Below the pieces are notes generated by a model, which worked only from the letters and a program-made list of their open reading frames with translations, did not search any database and had not been told where the DNA came from. A DNA stretch of 64,000 nt from Planctomycetota bacterium (GTDB lineage Bacteria > Planctomycetota > UBA8742 > UBA2392): positions 170,955 to 234,954 of the forward strand of contig JACKIE010000004.1 of assembly GCA_020638635.1 (NCBI GenBank), given 5' to 3'. Shown in pieces: positions 43,221 through 51,755 of the stretch; within the stretch, counting starts at the first letter, position 1, and every line of letters starts with the position of its first letter. The position numbers were made by a program, and so were the translations under genes.

Positions 43221-43240
43221 CCCCGGGCGGAAGCCCGGGG
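43221..43240 (-). terminator. GC hairpin, possible terminator
   Basis: CCCCGGGC and GCCCGGGG form a perfect 8-bp stem with a GGAA loop between the MeaB start and the end of the minus-strand gene at 43254. A U tract is not evident. Confidence 0.4.
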
Positions 43241-43253
43241 GTGATGATTGGTC

Positions 43254-44939
43254 CTAGTCCGCCGTGGCTTCCGCGTACTTGCGGGCCGCGGAGCGGATCA
43301 CCGGCGAGTTGTCGCGGTCTTTCATCTTCACGAACCAGCCGTGCAGGTCTTTGCGCTCACGCTCGCTGGCCGGCTGGATGCTGCCCACCCTGTTCAGTGC
43401 CGCCAGCCGCACTGTGGGCGACAGATCTTCCTCTGCCACGCGCTGCAGGCGCGCGACGTCGCTCAGGGGCACCGCGGCCGCCGCCACCGCGCGCAGTGCC
43501 GCGTCCTTGTTGGGGTCCAGGTACTCCTCCAGCAGCGCCGACTTGTCTTCCGCGCGCGACAGCAGCGCGCCCAGAGCCTGCGACTTCACGCCCAGGTTGG
43601 TGCCTTGCTCAAGTACCTTGCGCAACTCGGCGTCGGCAGCGGCCAGTGAGCTCTGGCGCAGGCCCTCGATCGCGCCTCGTGCGGCCGCCACGTCCGGGTC
43701 GTCGGCGGCGGCGGTCAGGCGCTGCAGGTCGGCATCGGTCGAGGCGAAGCTGCCGAAGGCGGTCAGGTAGTCGGGGTAGTTGTCGTCCTTGCGCGCCAGC
43801 CCGGCCTCGATCATCGCTCGGCCGTCGGGCACGTCATACGCCGCAATGCGCTGGATCAGCAGCCGCTTGTGCTCTGCGGGCATGGGTCCCTGCAGCAGGC
43901 GGGCGAACAGTTTTGGAATCTCGTCGCTGGAGCTGAACTCGTTCACCCACTCGACCATTGGCGCGACGGCACGAACATGGCCCGGCTGCCCGCGTCTGTC
44001 GTACAGCAACGCCAACGCGCTGGCGTAGTCCCACCACTCGCTGCGCTCCAATTCGGCCAGCACCTGCGTGTGCGGGTCGAAAGTCAGCACGAATGCGAAG
44101 AACTGCCATTCGCGCAGGCCCAGCTCGGCTTTGCGGCGCAGCAGGGCATTGCGCAGTTCCTGCTCAAGGGCGCGCGCGAAGCTGACCATGTGGGCCTCGA
44201 TCATAGGCGTGAACACATGCCGCACCGCTAGTTCGAGCAGCCAGTCCGGCCTTTCGGTGTCGAGCAGGTTCCGCAGCAGGGCCATCAGGCGGGCGTCGCC
44301 GCTTTCGTCGCGCCGCCAGTTCTCCACAAGCGACTGGAACAGTGTCTCGGCAATCAGCTTCAGCTCTTCGATTTCGCCCCCCGCGAACTGGTCGTCCGTG
44401 CCCAGCAACTTGCCGGTGCGCGTGTCGTGCACGTGCACTGCCCAGTCAAGCCGGCGCTCCGCGGCGTGGAACGCCAGAGAGTACTGGATGCGCACCAGCG
44501 CGTTCTGCTCGCTGTCCAGGGCCGCGCGCACGCGCTCGTCCACCAGCTCGTGCGGCCGCGCGTTTGCCAGCATCTCGTGGCTTAGTGCGATGCCCCTGCG
44601 GTCGGAGGCGCGGGTGGCGACGGCCAGGTTGCTGAGCCAGATGTCGATCTCGCGCGCGCTGTTGGCGGCCTCCGGCTCGGGTTGCGGCTCTTCCCCATCG
44701 CTGGGGTTTTCGGGCGCGGCCTCGTCGTTCGCGGCGGGCGCTGCGTCGTTGGCGGCCTCACGCATGGGCTGGCCGCGCGAGCCGAGGTCCGGGATCACTG
44801 ATGCGGAATTCGATTTCGCCGCGTCGTTGCCCTGCGCAGTCGTGTCCCGGTTCAGGAGGTAGTGAACGCCGAACGCGCCCGCGGCCAGAACCGGCAGCAG
44901 GACGGCAATGGCAACCCACACCCGTCGTTTCGAATCCAT
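43254..44939 (-). CDS. Membrane-anchored helical-repeat protein
   Basis: The 561-residue product has one N-terminal membrane helix (VWVAIAVLLPVLAAGAFGVHYLL), a disordered acidic linker (NDEAAPENPSDGEEPQPEPE) and a long helical region. The C-terminal third reads like HEAT repeats (ALRAVAAAAVPLSDVARL, LSPTVRLAALNRVGSI, SPVIRSAARKYAEAT). The function is not recognised; the layout suggests a periplasmic scaffold. It is transcribed in the same direction as the TPR gene at 45006, 66 bp upstream, so a shared transcript is possible. Confidence 0.7.
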   Translation of the reverse strand: MDSKRRVWVAIAVLLPVLAAGAFGVHYLLNRDTTAQGNDAAKSNSASVIPDLGSRGQPMREAANDAAPAANDEAAPENPSDGEEPQPEPEAANSAREIDIWLSNLAVATRASDRRGIALSHEMLANARPHELVDERVRAALDSEQNALVRIQYSLAFHAAERRLDWAVHVHDTRTGKLLGTDDQFAGGEIEELKLIAETLFQSLVENWRRDESGDARLMALLRNLLDTERPDWLLELAVRHVFTPMIEAHMVSFARALEQELRNALLRRKAELGLREWQFFAFVLTFDPHTQVLAELERSEWWDYASALALLYDRRGQPGHVRAVAPMVEWVNEFSSSDEIPKLFARLLQGPMPAEHKRLLIQRIAAYDVPDGRAMIEAGLARKDDNYPDYLTAFGSFASTDADLQRLTAAADDPDVAAARGAIEGLRQSSLAAADAELRKVLEQGTNLGVKSQALGALLSRAEDKSALLEEYLDPNKDAALRAVAAAAVPLSDVARLQRVAEEDLSPTVRLAALNRVGSIQPASERERKDLHGWFVKMKDRDNSPVIRSAARKYAEATAD

Positions 44940-45005
44940 GCTTCCTCATTTAACGCGTGACGGCCGTATTCGTCGGTCATCATCCTGGAACGTCGCGCTG
45001 CCTGG

Positions 45006-46193
45006 CTATTCCGCGGGCAGCCCCAGCCGCCTTCGCATGCGCGCGACCTCTCGCGACTGGGTCTCCGCTTCCTGCTGCCGCTCGTGCTTGGCGAGGTAAT
45101 GAGCCAGGTGACTACGGAAACTGAGAGTAAGCTGGCTCTCGCCCAGTTCGAGGCCTAAGCGTACAGCCTTCTCCAGGGCGGCGAAGCCTTCCTTCACCCG
45201 GCCGGATTTGAACAGAATCCCGGCCAGGCCATCCAGCGCGACCGCTTCCCAGCGATGCAAACCGCTTTCCTTCGCGCAAGCCAGCGCCTTTCGCAGCACG
45301 TCCTCTGCTTCCGGTCGATCCCTGGCGCTCAGTGAGGCTCCATAGTTGGCAAGCGCGGCGGCCGCGGCGGCCCCGCCGAGCCGGTAAGCCAATTCGCAGG
45401 CGCGGCGATAGCTCTGCTCGGCTTCTTCGGTGCGCCCGAGGTCCTCCAGAACAATGGCCAGGTTTGTCAACCACAGCCGCTCGCTATCGCCATCGGCGGT
45501 TTCGACGGCAATTTCCAATGCGTTGCGGAAAGCGCTTTCGGCCTTTTCTGGCGCACCCGCTGCGTGATCCAGCACACCGATGTTGCCCAAGGCCTTGCCC
45601 AACTCCGACCTGGTGCCATCCCGGCGAACAAGTTCGAGCGCCTTCTCCCGCAGGGCGCGTGCTTGTTCCAGGCGACGGTCCAATACGCACAGGGCACTGA
45701 GCGAGTTCAACGCCTTGGCCCCGTACCGCGCGCTGCCGAGCTTTTCCGCCAGCTCGGCTGCTTGTTCGTAACTGTCGCGAGCTTCCCCGATCCGACCCAG
45801 GATGCGGAGCACATTGCCGCGTTCACTGCCGATGCGGGCCTTTTCCTCGGCGCCAACGGAGCCGTGTTCCAGCAACCGGTTGCAGAGGCGCAACACAGCC
45901 GGGTGGTCAAAGCGCTTCGTAGCCGCCACCAACGCCTGACTTAGATAGGCGGCCTCCTTGCCCGCCAGCTGCTTCTTTGCATCCAACCCGCTGGTGCTGT
46001 GGCGTGCGCCCGCGATCCTGGCGTGGTCGGCCAGTTCTTCCGCCATCGTGGAGATTTCGGCTTCATCGAAGAGTTCCTCGATCACGCGCAGTGCAAGCTC
46101 GTGCAGTATCGCCCGCGCCGTAAGCGTCTGCAGCTCGTAGGCGGCATCGCGAAGCAAGGCGTGGCGGAACAGGTAGGCGGCTTCGGCATCCAT
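45006..46193 (-). CDS. TPR protein resembling the C-terminal part of STAND ATPases, paralogue 1
   Basis: The 395-residue product begins MDAEAAYLFRHALLRDAAYELQ. That phrase normally closes the ATPase/winged-helix part of large STAND-type signalling proteins ('FRHALvREAAYe'). Here it is the N terminus, and no P-loop is present. After it come at least eight TPR-like helix pairs (AEKAESAFRNALEIAVETAD, EEAEQSYRRACELAYRLG). Two further paralogues with the same N terminus lie at 48583 and 50141. A protein-interaction role is likely; the ATPase partner is unknown. The ECF sigma factor gene diverges from it across 137 bp. Confidence 0.75.
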   Translation of the reverse strand: MDAEAAYLFRHALLRDAAYELQTLTARAILHELALRVIEELFDEAEISTMAEELADHARIAGARHSTSGLDAKKQLAGKEAAYLSQALVAATKRFDHPAVLRLCNRLLEHGSVGAEEKARIGSERGNVLRILGRIGEARDSYEQAAELAEKLGSARYGAKALNSLSALCVLDRRLEQARALREKALELVRRDGTRSELGKALGNIGVLDHAAGAPEKAESAFRNALEIAVETADGDSERLWLTNLAIVLEDLGRTEEAEQSYRRACELAYRLGGAAAAAALANYGASLSARDRPEAEDVLRKALACAKESGLHRWEAVALDGLAGILFKSGRVKEGFAALEKAVRLGLELGESQLTLSFRSHLAHYLAKHERQQEAETQSREVARMRRRLGLPAE

Positions 46194-46270
46194 TGGCTGG
46201 ATTCTACGCCCACACGGTCCCCGGCGCGAATCGCCAGCCTGACGGCCCCGATGATCGCGTAAATCCGGGA

Positions 46271-46284
46271 GTTTTTCCGTATCC
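46271..46284 (+). promoter_or_regulatory. GTTTTTCCGTATCC box upstream of the ECF sigma gene
   Basis: GTTTTTCCGTATCC lies 46 bp before the sigma gene start. GTTTTTTCCGTATCC occurs again at 47646-47660 before the VOC gene. It may be a promoter element recognised by this sigma factor; this is inference from two occurrences. Confidence 0.35.
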
Positions 46285-46330
46285 TGCTCAGGGCATTGCC
46301 CGTCCTATCGCCGTACCTGCGGAGCCAGCC

Positions 46331-47272
46331 GTGACCGAGCCCGTCAGCAAAGACTTCACCGTCGTGGTGCGCAACGCGCGCCGCCAGTTCCTGAACCAGA
46401 TCGAGCCCCTGCGGCCGGAGCTGTATCGCTACTGCCGCTCGCTCACCCGCAACGTGTGGGATGCCGAAGACCTGGTGCAGGACACGCTGCTGAAGGCCTT
46501 CGGCAAGCTGGCCGACGTGCACTGGCAGGTGGACAACCCGCGCGCCTGGCTGTTCCGCGTCGCCACCAACCACTGGATCGACGTCCTGCGCGCCCGCCGC
46601 GAAAACGCCGAACTGCCGGAGGCCGAGATGCAGGCACCCGAACCCCAGCCCCTGCCCGGTGAAATCCGCGAGGCCGTCGCGCGCCTGGCGCACACCTTGC
46701 CGCCCGTGGAGCGCGCGGCGGTGCTGCTCAAGGACGTGTTCGGCTTCAGCCTGCAGGATTGCGCGGGCTACATGCAGACCACCGTGGGCGCCGTGAAGGC
46801 GGCGCTGCACCGCGGCCGCGCGTCTCTTAACGAGCAGCGCGAGCAGCCGCCCACGCAGCTTCCGGCCCGGGTGGACGCGGCGCTGCTGGACGCCTGGTGC
46901 GAGGCTTTCAACGCCCGCGACCTGCAGCGTCTGGCCGGACTGATGCTGGAGGACGCCACGGCCGAGGTGGTCGGCATGGTGCAGGAGTACGGGCGCGAGC
47001 AGATCCGCGACGGCAGCCTGCACCACACCATGTTCGACGAGGAAGGCCAGCCGACGGCCGAGCGCCGCCAGTACCTGGGCGAGCCGATCGTGGTGCTGTG
47101 GTATGACGTTGACGGCCGGCGCGTGGTGCGCGACGTGCTGCGGTTCGTCAGCGACCGCGGCGGCATGGCCGACCTGCGCTACTACTACTTCTGCCCGGAG
47201 ACGCTGAAGGAAGTAACGGAAGCGCTGGGCCTGCCGCTGGTCGATAACGGTTACCGTTACCCGAACATGTAG
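46331..47272 (+). CDS. ECF sigma factor with SnoaL-like C-terminal domain
   Basis: I use the GTG at 46331, which has GGAG six bases upstream, giving 313 residues. The longer frame upstream has no domain support. Region 2 is RPELYRYCRSLTRNVWDAEDLVQDTLLKAF and region 4 is LPPVERAAVLLKDVFGFSLQDCAGYMQTTVGAVKAALHRGR. The last 120 residues (DAWCEAFNARDLQRLAGLML...) form an NTF2/SnoaL-like domain, as in ECF groups that use a fused C-terminal domain instead of a membrane anti-sigma factor. No anti-sigma gene is adjacent. A possible self-recognised promoter box lies upstream at 46271. Confidence 0.88.
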   Translation: MTEPVSKDFTVVVRNARRQFLNQIEPLRPELYRYCRSLTRNVWDAEDLVQDTLLKAFGKLADVHWQVDNPRAWLFRVATNHWIDVLRARRENAELPEAEMQAPEPQPLPGEIREAVARLAHTLPPVERAAVLLKDVFGFSLQDCAGYMQTTVGAVKAALHRGRASLNEQREQPPTQLPARVDAALLDAWCEAFNARDLQRLAGLMLEDATAEVVGMVQEYGREQIRDGSLHHTMFDEEGQPTAERRQYLGEPIVVLWYDVDGRRVVRDVLRFVSDRGGMADLRYYYFCPETLKEVTEALGLPLVDNGYRYPNM

Positions 47273-47276
47273 GGGC

Positions 47277-47612
47277 CTAAACCCGCTCTTCGTGGCGGAA
47301 CACAGGGCGGACGCACTCCAGCTCAAGCGCGCTGACCAGCCCGGACGAAAGAGGCGAGCCGTAGGGCACGCCCTCCGGCACCAGGCGCACTTCGTGGGGC
47401 AGGGCCTTGTAGGCCGCTACTTCCCGGCGTTCGCGCCGACGCACCAGCAGCCACAGCGGCAAGGCCAGCGGCCAGAACACCGGCGCCAGCAGCCACAGGG
47501 CGCTGCCGCGCGTGATGCGGCCGGACCACGCGCACAGGGCCGCCAGCATGCCGAAGCACCAGAGCAGCGGTGCGCCCAGGATGGCAAGCCAGATGTCGAA
47601 GGCGTGTTCCAT
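47277..47612 (-). CDS. Small membrane protein
   Basis: The 111-residue product has two hydrophobic helices (IWLAILGAPLLWCFGMLAALCAW and SALWLLAPVFWPLALPLWLLV) and a basic, then mixed, cytosolic tail. I do not recognise a family. Its stop lies 4 bp from the stop of the converging sigma-factor gene. Coding is supported by strong GC3 and by plausible topology. Confidence 0.6.
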   Translation of the reverse strand: MEHAFDIWLAILGAPLLWCFGMLAALCAWSGRITRGSALWLLAPVFWPLALPLWLLVRRRERREVAAYKALPHEVRLVPEGVPYGSPLSSGLVSALELECVRPVFRHEERV

Positions 47613-47645
47613 GGCGTTCTCAGCTTACCATTTGAACGCCCGGCG

Positions 47646-47660
47646 GTTTTTTCCGTATCC
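47646..47660 (+). promoter_or_regulatory. GTTTTTTCCGTATCC box upstream of the VOC gene
   Basis: It is nearly identical to the box at 46271-46284 before the ECF sigma gene and lies 112 bp before the VOC start. It is a possible target promoter of the sigma factor. Confidence 0.3.
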
Positions 47661-47771
47661 CCGGGGTGGGCTCGGCCGTCCGTGTCGCAGGCAATGTTAA
47701 AGATTCGGTGTTCCGCTTCGGCCGGGGCGGATAAGTTGTATAAGCAACCCGGACCAGACAAAGGAGAGCAA

Positions 47772-48557
47772 ATGAGCGAGCAACCCAAGGTGGCTTTCGG
47801 ACCCGGCAGTTTCTGCTGGAACGAGCTCTACACCACCGACCTGAAGAAGGCCGCGAAGTTCTACGAGAAAGTGCTGGGCTGGAAGTTCGTGCCGCACGGC
47901 GAAATGGGCGGCTACAACATGATCATGGTCGGCGACAGGGCCGTCGGCGGCGCGATGGACATCAGCAAGCCGGAGTTCGGCGGCATGCCGTCGTGCTGGG
48001 GGTACTACATCGACGTCGAGGACTGCGACCAGACCGTGGAGCGCGCCACCAGCCTCGGCGCCGAAGTGATGCGAGAGCCGGCGGATGTGCCCGAAGTCGG
48101 GCGCTTCGCCGCGCTGAAGGACCCGGCAGGCGCGGCCATCAACGTAATCGCGCTGAAGCAGCACGCCAATGAGCCGCCATGCCCGGTGCCCGGCGACTTC
48201 CTGTGGGTCGAGCTGCTGAGCCGGGACTTCTCCAAGGCCGCGAAGTTCTACAGCCAGTTGCTGGGATGGCAGGGCATCGAGATGCCGATGCCGGAAGGCG
48301 TTTACACCGTTTTCCAGTCCAAGGGCGCCAACGCCGGCGGCGGCATGCCCATGCCCGCCCAGGTGCCGGCCGAGGTGCCGTCGCACTGGGTCGGCTACAT
48401 CCACGTAGCCGACATCGACAAGAGCGCAGAGGCTGTGAAGGCGGCCGGCGGCCAGGTGCTGTTCCCGGTGATGGAAGTGCCCAACGTCGGTCGTTTCACG
48501 CAGATCGTAGACCCCACAGGCGCTGTGGTCGCACTGATGACCCCCGCGCCGATGTAG
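47772..48557 (+). CDS. Two-domain VOC (glyoxalase-fold) protein
   Basis: The start is the ATG at 47772, with AAGGAG upstream, giving 261 residues. Two VOC modules follow one another: FCWNELYTTDLKKAAKFYEKVLGW (about 13-125) and FLWVELLSRDFSKAAKFYSQLLGW (about 142-258). Each ends with a 'VGRFAALKDPAGA' or 'VGRFTQIVDPTGA' strand. This is the YdeB/CFP-30B-like double-VOC layout. Substrate unknown. It may belong to the regulon of the neighbouring ECF sigma factor, since a matching sequence box precedes both. Confidence 0.88.
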   Translation: MSEQPKVAFGPGSFCWNELYTTDLKKAAKFYEKVLGWKFVPHGEMGGYNMIMVGDRAVGGAMDISKPEFGGMPSCWGYYIDVEDCDQTVERATSLGAEVMREPADVPEVGRFAALKDPAGAAINVIALKQHANEPPCPVPGDFLWVELLSRDFSKAAKFYSQLLGWQGIEMPMPEGVYTVFQSKGANAGGGMPMPAQVPAEVPSHWVGYIHVADIDKSAEAVKAAGGQVLFPVMEVPNVGRFTQIVDPTGAVVALMTPAPM

Positions 48558-48568
48558 CCGGAGCGCGT

Positions 48569-48602
48569 CCGGCGCCGGGAGGCTAGCTGCTCCCGGCGCC
48601 GG
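48569..48602. terminator. Bidirectional hairpin overlapping the end of a TPR gene
   Basis: A perfect 13-bp stem (CCGGCGCCGGGAG/CTCCCGGCGCCGG) has an 8-base loop. It lies 12 bases after the VOC stop and contains the stop codon (48583-48585) and last codons of the converging TPR gene. A short TTCGTT tail follows on the plus strand. Confidence 0.65.
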
Positions 48603-50097
48603 CTTCGTTCAGTGAATCCAGCAGTGCTTGGGCTTCACTCAGGACTTCCGGGTCGTTGTAGCGCTGGGCGGCATTGATGGCGTGCTGCGCCAGCTGGCGG
48701 GCTTCGTTGGTGTCGCGTTGCGCAACCAGCGTCGCCAGCTCGAACAGCGAAATCGGCAGGTTCGTGCCGTCCTCCACCTCCTCGTGCAGCGTACACGCCT
48801 GGCGCAGCAGCGTTTCGGCATCCGCGTGGTTGCCGGCCTCAAGCTGGATGCCGCCAAGTCGCGCGAGCAACCGGCCCTCGGAGCGGCGGTTGCCGGTGCG
48901 GCGATGCCCATCGAGGGCCTGCTGGATCATCGCCAGGCCAGCCGCCTTGTCTCCGCGGCGGTAGATGATGAACCCGACCGATGACTGGGCCTGGGCATAA
49001 ATGCTTGCGTCGCCGACTTCCACGGCGACCGTCATCACCTCGCGGAACAGTTTCTCCGCCTCGTCGAGACGTTGCAGGTCCAGCATGGTGTTGGCGAGAT
49101 TGTAGCAGGCGATGGTGCGGCCGCGCGCATTGCCGGTGGTGGCGTGGATCGCCAGCGCGCGGCGCAGGTAGGACTCCGCCTGCTCCGGTCTTCCGGCCTG
49201 GTTCAGCAGCATGCCCATGTTGGTGTTGGATGCGCCGAGGTACCAGGTGTTGCCCGAGCGCTCGCAAACCTCGATGGCCTGGCGCAGGTGCTCCAACGCT
49301 TCCTCGTTGCTGCCGCGGTTCGCCAGGCTGAGGCCGAGGTTGCCGTGGCTGCTGGCGATCGCGTCCTGGGCCCCGTGTTCCAGAGCGAGCTGCAGCGCCT
49401 CACGGAAGGCGGCTTCCGCGCGGCCTACATCACCGCGCGTGTCGAGCAGCATGCCCAGCTTGCGCAGCAGGCTGCCCTTCAAGCTGGGGTTGGCCTGCGC
49501 CGCGGGCAGGTCCTGCACCTGCAGAAGCTCATCCTCGGCTGCATCGAGCTGTGAAAGCATGCGATAAGCGTCCGCCAGCTCTAAGCGCATGGTGACGGTT
49601 TCGTGCTCACTCTTCAGCTCTTCAGCGTGGTGAACGCACTCCTTGTAAAGCGCGGCTGACTCTGACAGGCGTCCTGAACTCTTCAGCATCTTTGCCCGGG
49701 TGTGCTTCGCCTTCAGCCTCAACATCGAGTCCGACAACGGGTGGGCCTCGACGCGCGATGCCAGCGCCAGCGTGCGCTCGAGGTTGTAATTGTCGTGGTG
49801 GAATCGGACCGCGCGCGTCAGGTATCGCAGCTCTTTTCGGCGCAGGTCGGCGTCTTGCTCTTTCAGGTCGGCAAGCGCAAGGCTGGGCCTACGCCCGCTC
49901 GCGTTCTTGGTGACGGTCGCGAGGGCCGCGTGATCTGCGAACTCCTCAGCAATGGGGTCACGCTGGGCATCGGGAACCAGGTCCTCAAGCACATCCAGCG
50001 CGAGGCGATGCAGGCTGCCGCGCTCAGTTGGCGGCTGCAGTTCATAAGCCGCTTCGCGTACCAAGGCATGGCGGAAAAGGTAGGCGGTTTCCGCGTC
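48583..50097 (-). CDS. TPR protein resembling the C-terminal part of STAND ATPases, paralogue 2
   Basis: The start is the ATG at 50097, giving 504 residues; an in-frame codon at 50130 would add 11 residues without homology. The N terminus MDAETAYLFRHALVREAAYELQPP matches paralogues 1 and 3. No P-loop is present. About ten TPR motifs follow (RAEAAFREALQLALEHGAQ, QAESYLRRALAIHATTGN, DEAEKLFREVMTVAVEVGD). The TPR style is that of SMART TPR_12/Kinesin-light-chain type arrays. The final residues are encoded by the stem of a terminator-like hairpin. It lies 43 bp downstream of paralogue 3. Confidence 0.75.
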   Translation of the reverse strand, partial: DAETAYLFRHALVREAAYELQPPTERGSLHRLALDVLEDLVPDAQRDPIAEEFADHAALATVTKNASGRRPSLALADLKEQDADLRRKELRYLTRAVRFHHDNYNLERTLALASRVEAHPLSDSMLRLKAKHTRAKMLKSSGRLSESAALYKECVHHAEELKSEHETVTMRLELADAYRMLSQLDAAEDELLQVQDLPAAQANPSLKGSLLRKLGMLLDTRGDVGRAEAAFREALQLALEHGAQDAIASSHGNLGLSLANRGSNEEALEHLRQAIEVCERSGNTWYLGASNTNMGMLLNQAGRPEQAESYLRRALAIHATTGNARGRTIACYNLANTMLDLQRLDEAEKLFREVMTVAVEVGDASIYAQAQSSVGFIIYRRGDKAAGLAMIQQALDGHRRTGNRRSEGRLLARLGGIQLEAGNHADAETLLRQACTLHEEVEDGTNLPISLFELATLVAQRDTNEARQLAQHAINAAQRYNDPEVLSEAQALLDSLNEAGAGSS

Positions 50098-50140
50098 CAT
50101 CGCGGGATTGTAGCCACACAACCGGCGCAATGGAGAGGAA

Positions 50141-51721
50141 TCAGACGCCTAAATCGGACTCCAGTCGTTTCAGCATGTCCAGGCTGTTCCTGACACTGGC
50201 TCGTGTGGCCTGGGCCTGCAGGTTGCACTGGTCGGCATACTTGCGCGCGAGCTTTGCCGCGTCGCGCGCTTCCTGCCTGCGGCCCATTTCGTGCAGGGCC
50301 TCCGCCAACGCGATCTGAAGTTGCGCGTCCTGACGGTTGATTTCGGCCCCGTGTCCGCGGCGGGTCTGAAGGCTGTGCCGGTACAGCTCCACGGCTTGGG
50401 CGAACCGTCCCTCAGCGGCGTACAGGTCCGCCTGGCGCGAGATGTGTGAGGCGACTTGCAGGGGTGCATGGGCTTGGCGCGCGAGCTGCTCCGCCCGCTG
50501 GAACTCGGACAGCGCCTCCGCGTATCGCCCCATATCCTGCAGCACCAAACCCCTGTTCGCGACGATGCTTGAGGCCTCCGCCAGGTTTCCCACTGCGGTC
50601 ATGAACGACTCGGCCTGTTCATATGCCGCCAAGGCTTCGACATGCCCGCCGCGCTTTCGGTGCACGCCGCCCAGCGCCATGGTGTACAGGGCGGCGTGCG
50701 ATCGCAGGCCGATTTCCCGGCACATGGCGATGGCAGCCGTGTAGCACTCCTCGGCGTTGGAGGGCTCTTCGCGATCCATGTGAATATTTCCCAGGTTGCC
50801 CAGCGCGATGGCCTGGCCCGGTACGTCGCCCGTCTCACGCGCCAGCCTTACGGCCTCGCGATACTGTATTTCAGCTTCACGGATTCGTCCCTGGCGCCAC
50901 AGTACGTTTCCTCTTGCGTTGCTGGTGTTCCGAGAGGCAGCTCCGTCTTCAAGCGGCAGTTGCTCGAGCCTGTCCAGGCAATCCAGCGCGGTCGAGTACT
51001 CTTCTTTCGTGCGGTACAGGATCGCCAGCGCGCTCAGTGTGTTTGCGACGAGCGCCCATGCGCCTTCGGCGCGCGCCAGGGCTTCGGCCTTCTGCAGGTT
51101 CTCGGCCGCAGCGGCAAGTTCATTGCGTTGCAGTTGCAGGCGCGCGCGGCTCAAGAGCATGGTCGCCTGCGATACGCCGTCGAGCGGCGCGACAGCTTCG
51201 GATTGGCCCTGGGCCTCTTCGGCGTCCTTCATGTGTCCGCCGTTGCGCTGCATCTCAGCCAGACGGTTAAGCGCGCGGAACTTTGACTTGCCCTCTGATG
51301 CGCCGGCGACTTCGGTGCAGACGGCGATGCACTCTGCCAGCCGGCCCAGGGTCATCAGCGGCCCGACCTGCTGCAGCCGGTACTCACCGCGTCCTTCGCT
51401 ACTGACACACGAATGCGAGGCCAGGCGGCGCAGGCACGCGAGTTCAACCTCGGGCTCGAAGCGCGTGCGGGCCAGCTCAGCGCCGTGTTGCAGCGCCTGT
51501 AGTTCGATGTCGGCCAGCTGCTCGTGAGGGATGACGGATTGCCGCTCCATCGCCGCGAAGGCCGCGTGGTCGGCGAGGTCCAGCGGCGCGGTTTTCACGT
51601 CGCCCTGCAGGATGCGCACCGTGAAGGCGTGCAACTGCGCGCGGTCGCCCGGCGGTTGCAGCTGGTACGCGGCCTCGCGCACCAAGGCATGACGGAACAG
51701 ATAGGCGCTCTCCGCATCCAT
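50141..51721 (-). CDS. TPR protein resembling the C-terminal part of STAND ATPases, paralogue 3
   Basis: The 526-residue product begins MDAESAYLFRHALVREAAYQLQPPGDR, nearly identical to paralogue 2. TPR pairs fill the rest (EAEIQYREAVRLARETGD, NAEECYTAAIAMCREIGLR, AEALSEFQRAEQLARQAHA). Its stop is 44 bp before paralogue 2, so the pair is probably co-transcribed and arose by tandem duplication. It lacks nucleotide-binding motifs. A role in protein interaction or signalling is inferred from the family only. Confidence 0.75.
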   Translation of the reverse strand: MDAESAYLFRHALVREAAYQLQPPGDRAQLHAFTVRILQGDVKTAPLDLADHAAFAAMERQSVIPHEQLADIELQALQHGAELARTRFEPEVELACLRRLASHSCVSSEGRGEYRLQQVGPLMTLGRLAECIAVCTEVAGASEGKSKFRALNRLAEMQRNGGHMKDAEEAQGQSEAVAPLDGVSQATMLLSRARLQLQRNELAAAAENLQKAEALARAEGAWALVANTLSALAILYRTKEEYSTALDCLDRLEQLPLEDGAASRNTSNARGNVLWRQGRIREAEIQYREAVRLARETGDVPGQAIALGNLGNIHMDREEPSNAEECYTAAIAMCREIGLRSHAALYTMALGGVHRKRGGHVEALAAYEQAESFMTAVGNLAEASSIVANRGLVLQDMGRYAEALSEFQRAEQLARQAHAPLQVASHISRQADLYAAEGRFAQAVELYRHSLQTRRGHGAEINRQDAQLQIALAEALHEMGRRQEARDAAKLARKYADQCNLQAQATRASVRNSLDMLKRLESDLGV

Positions 51722-51755
51722 GGCTGGAGTTTAGCGGGGCTACGCGCGCGTTGCT

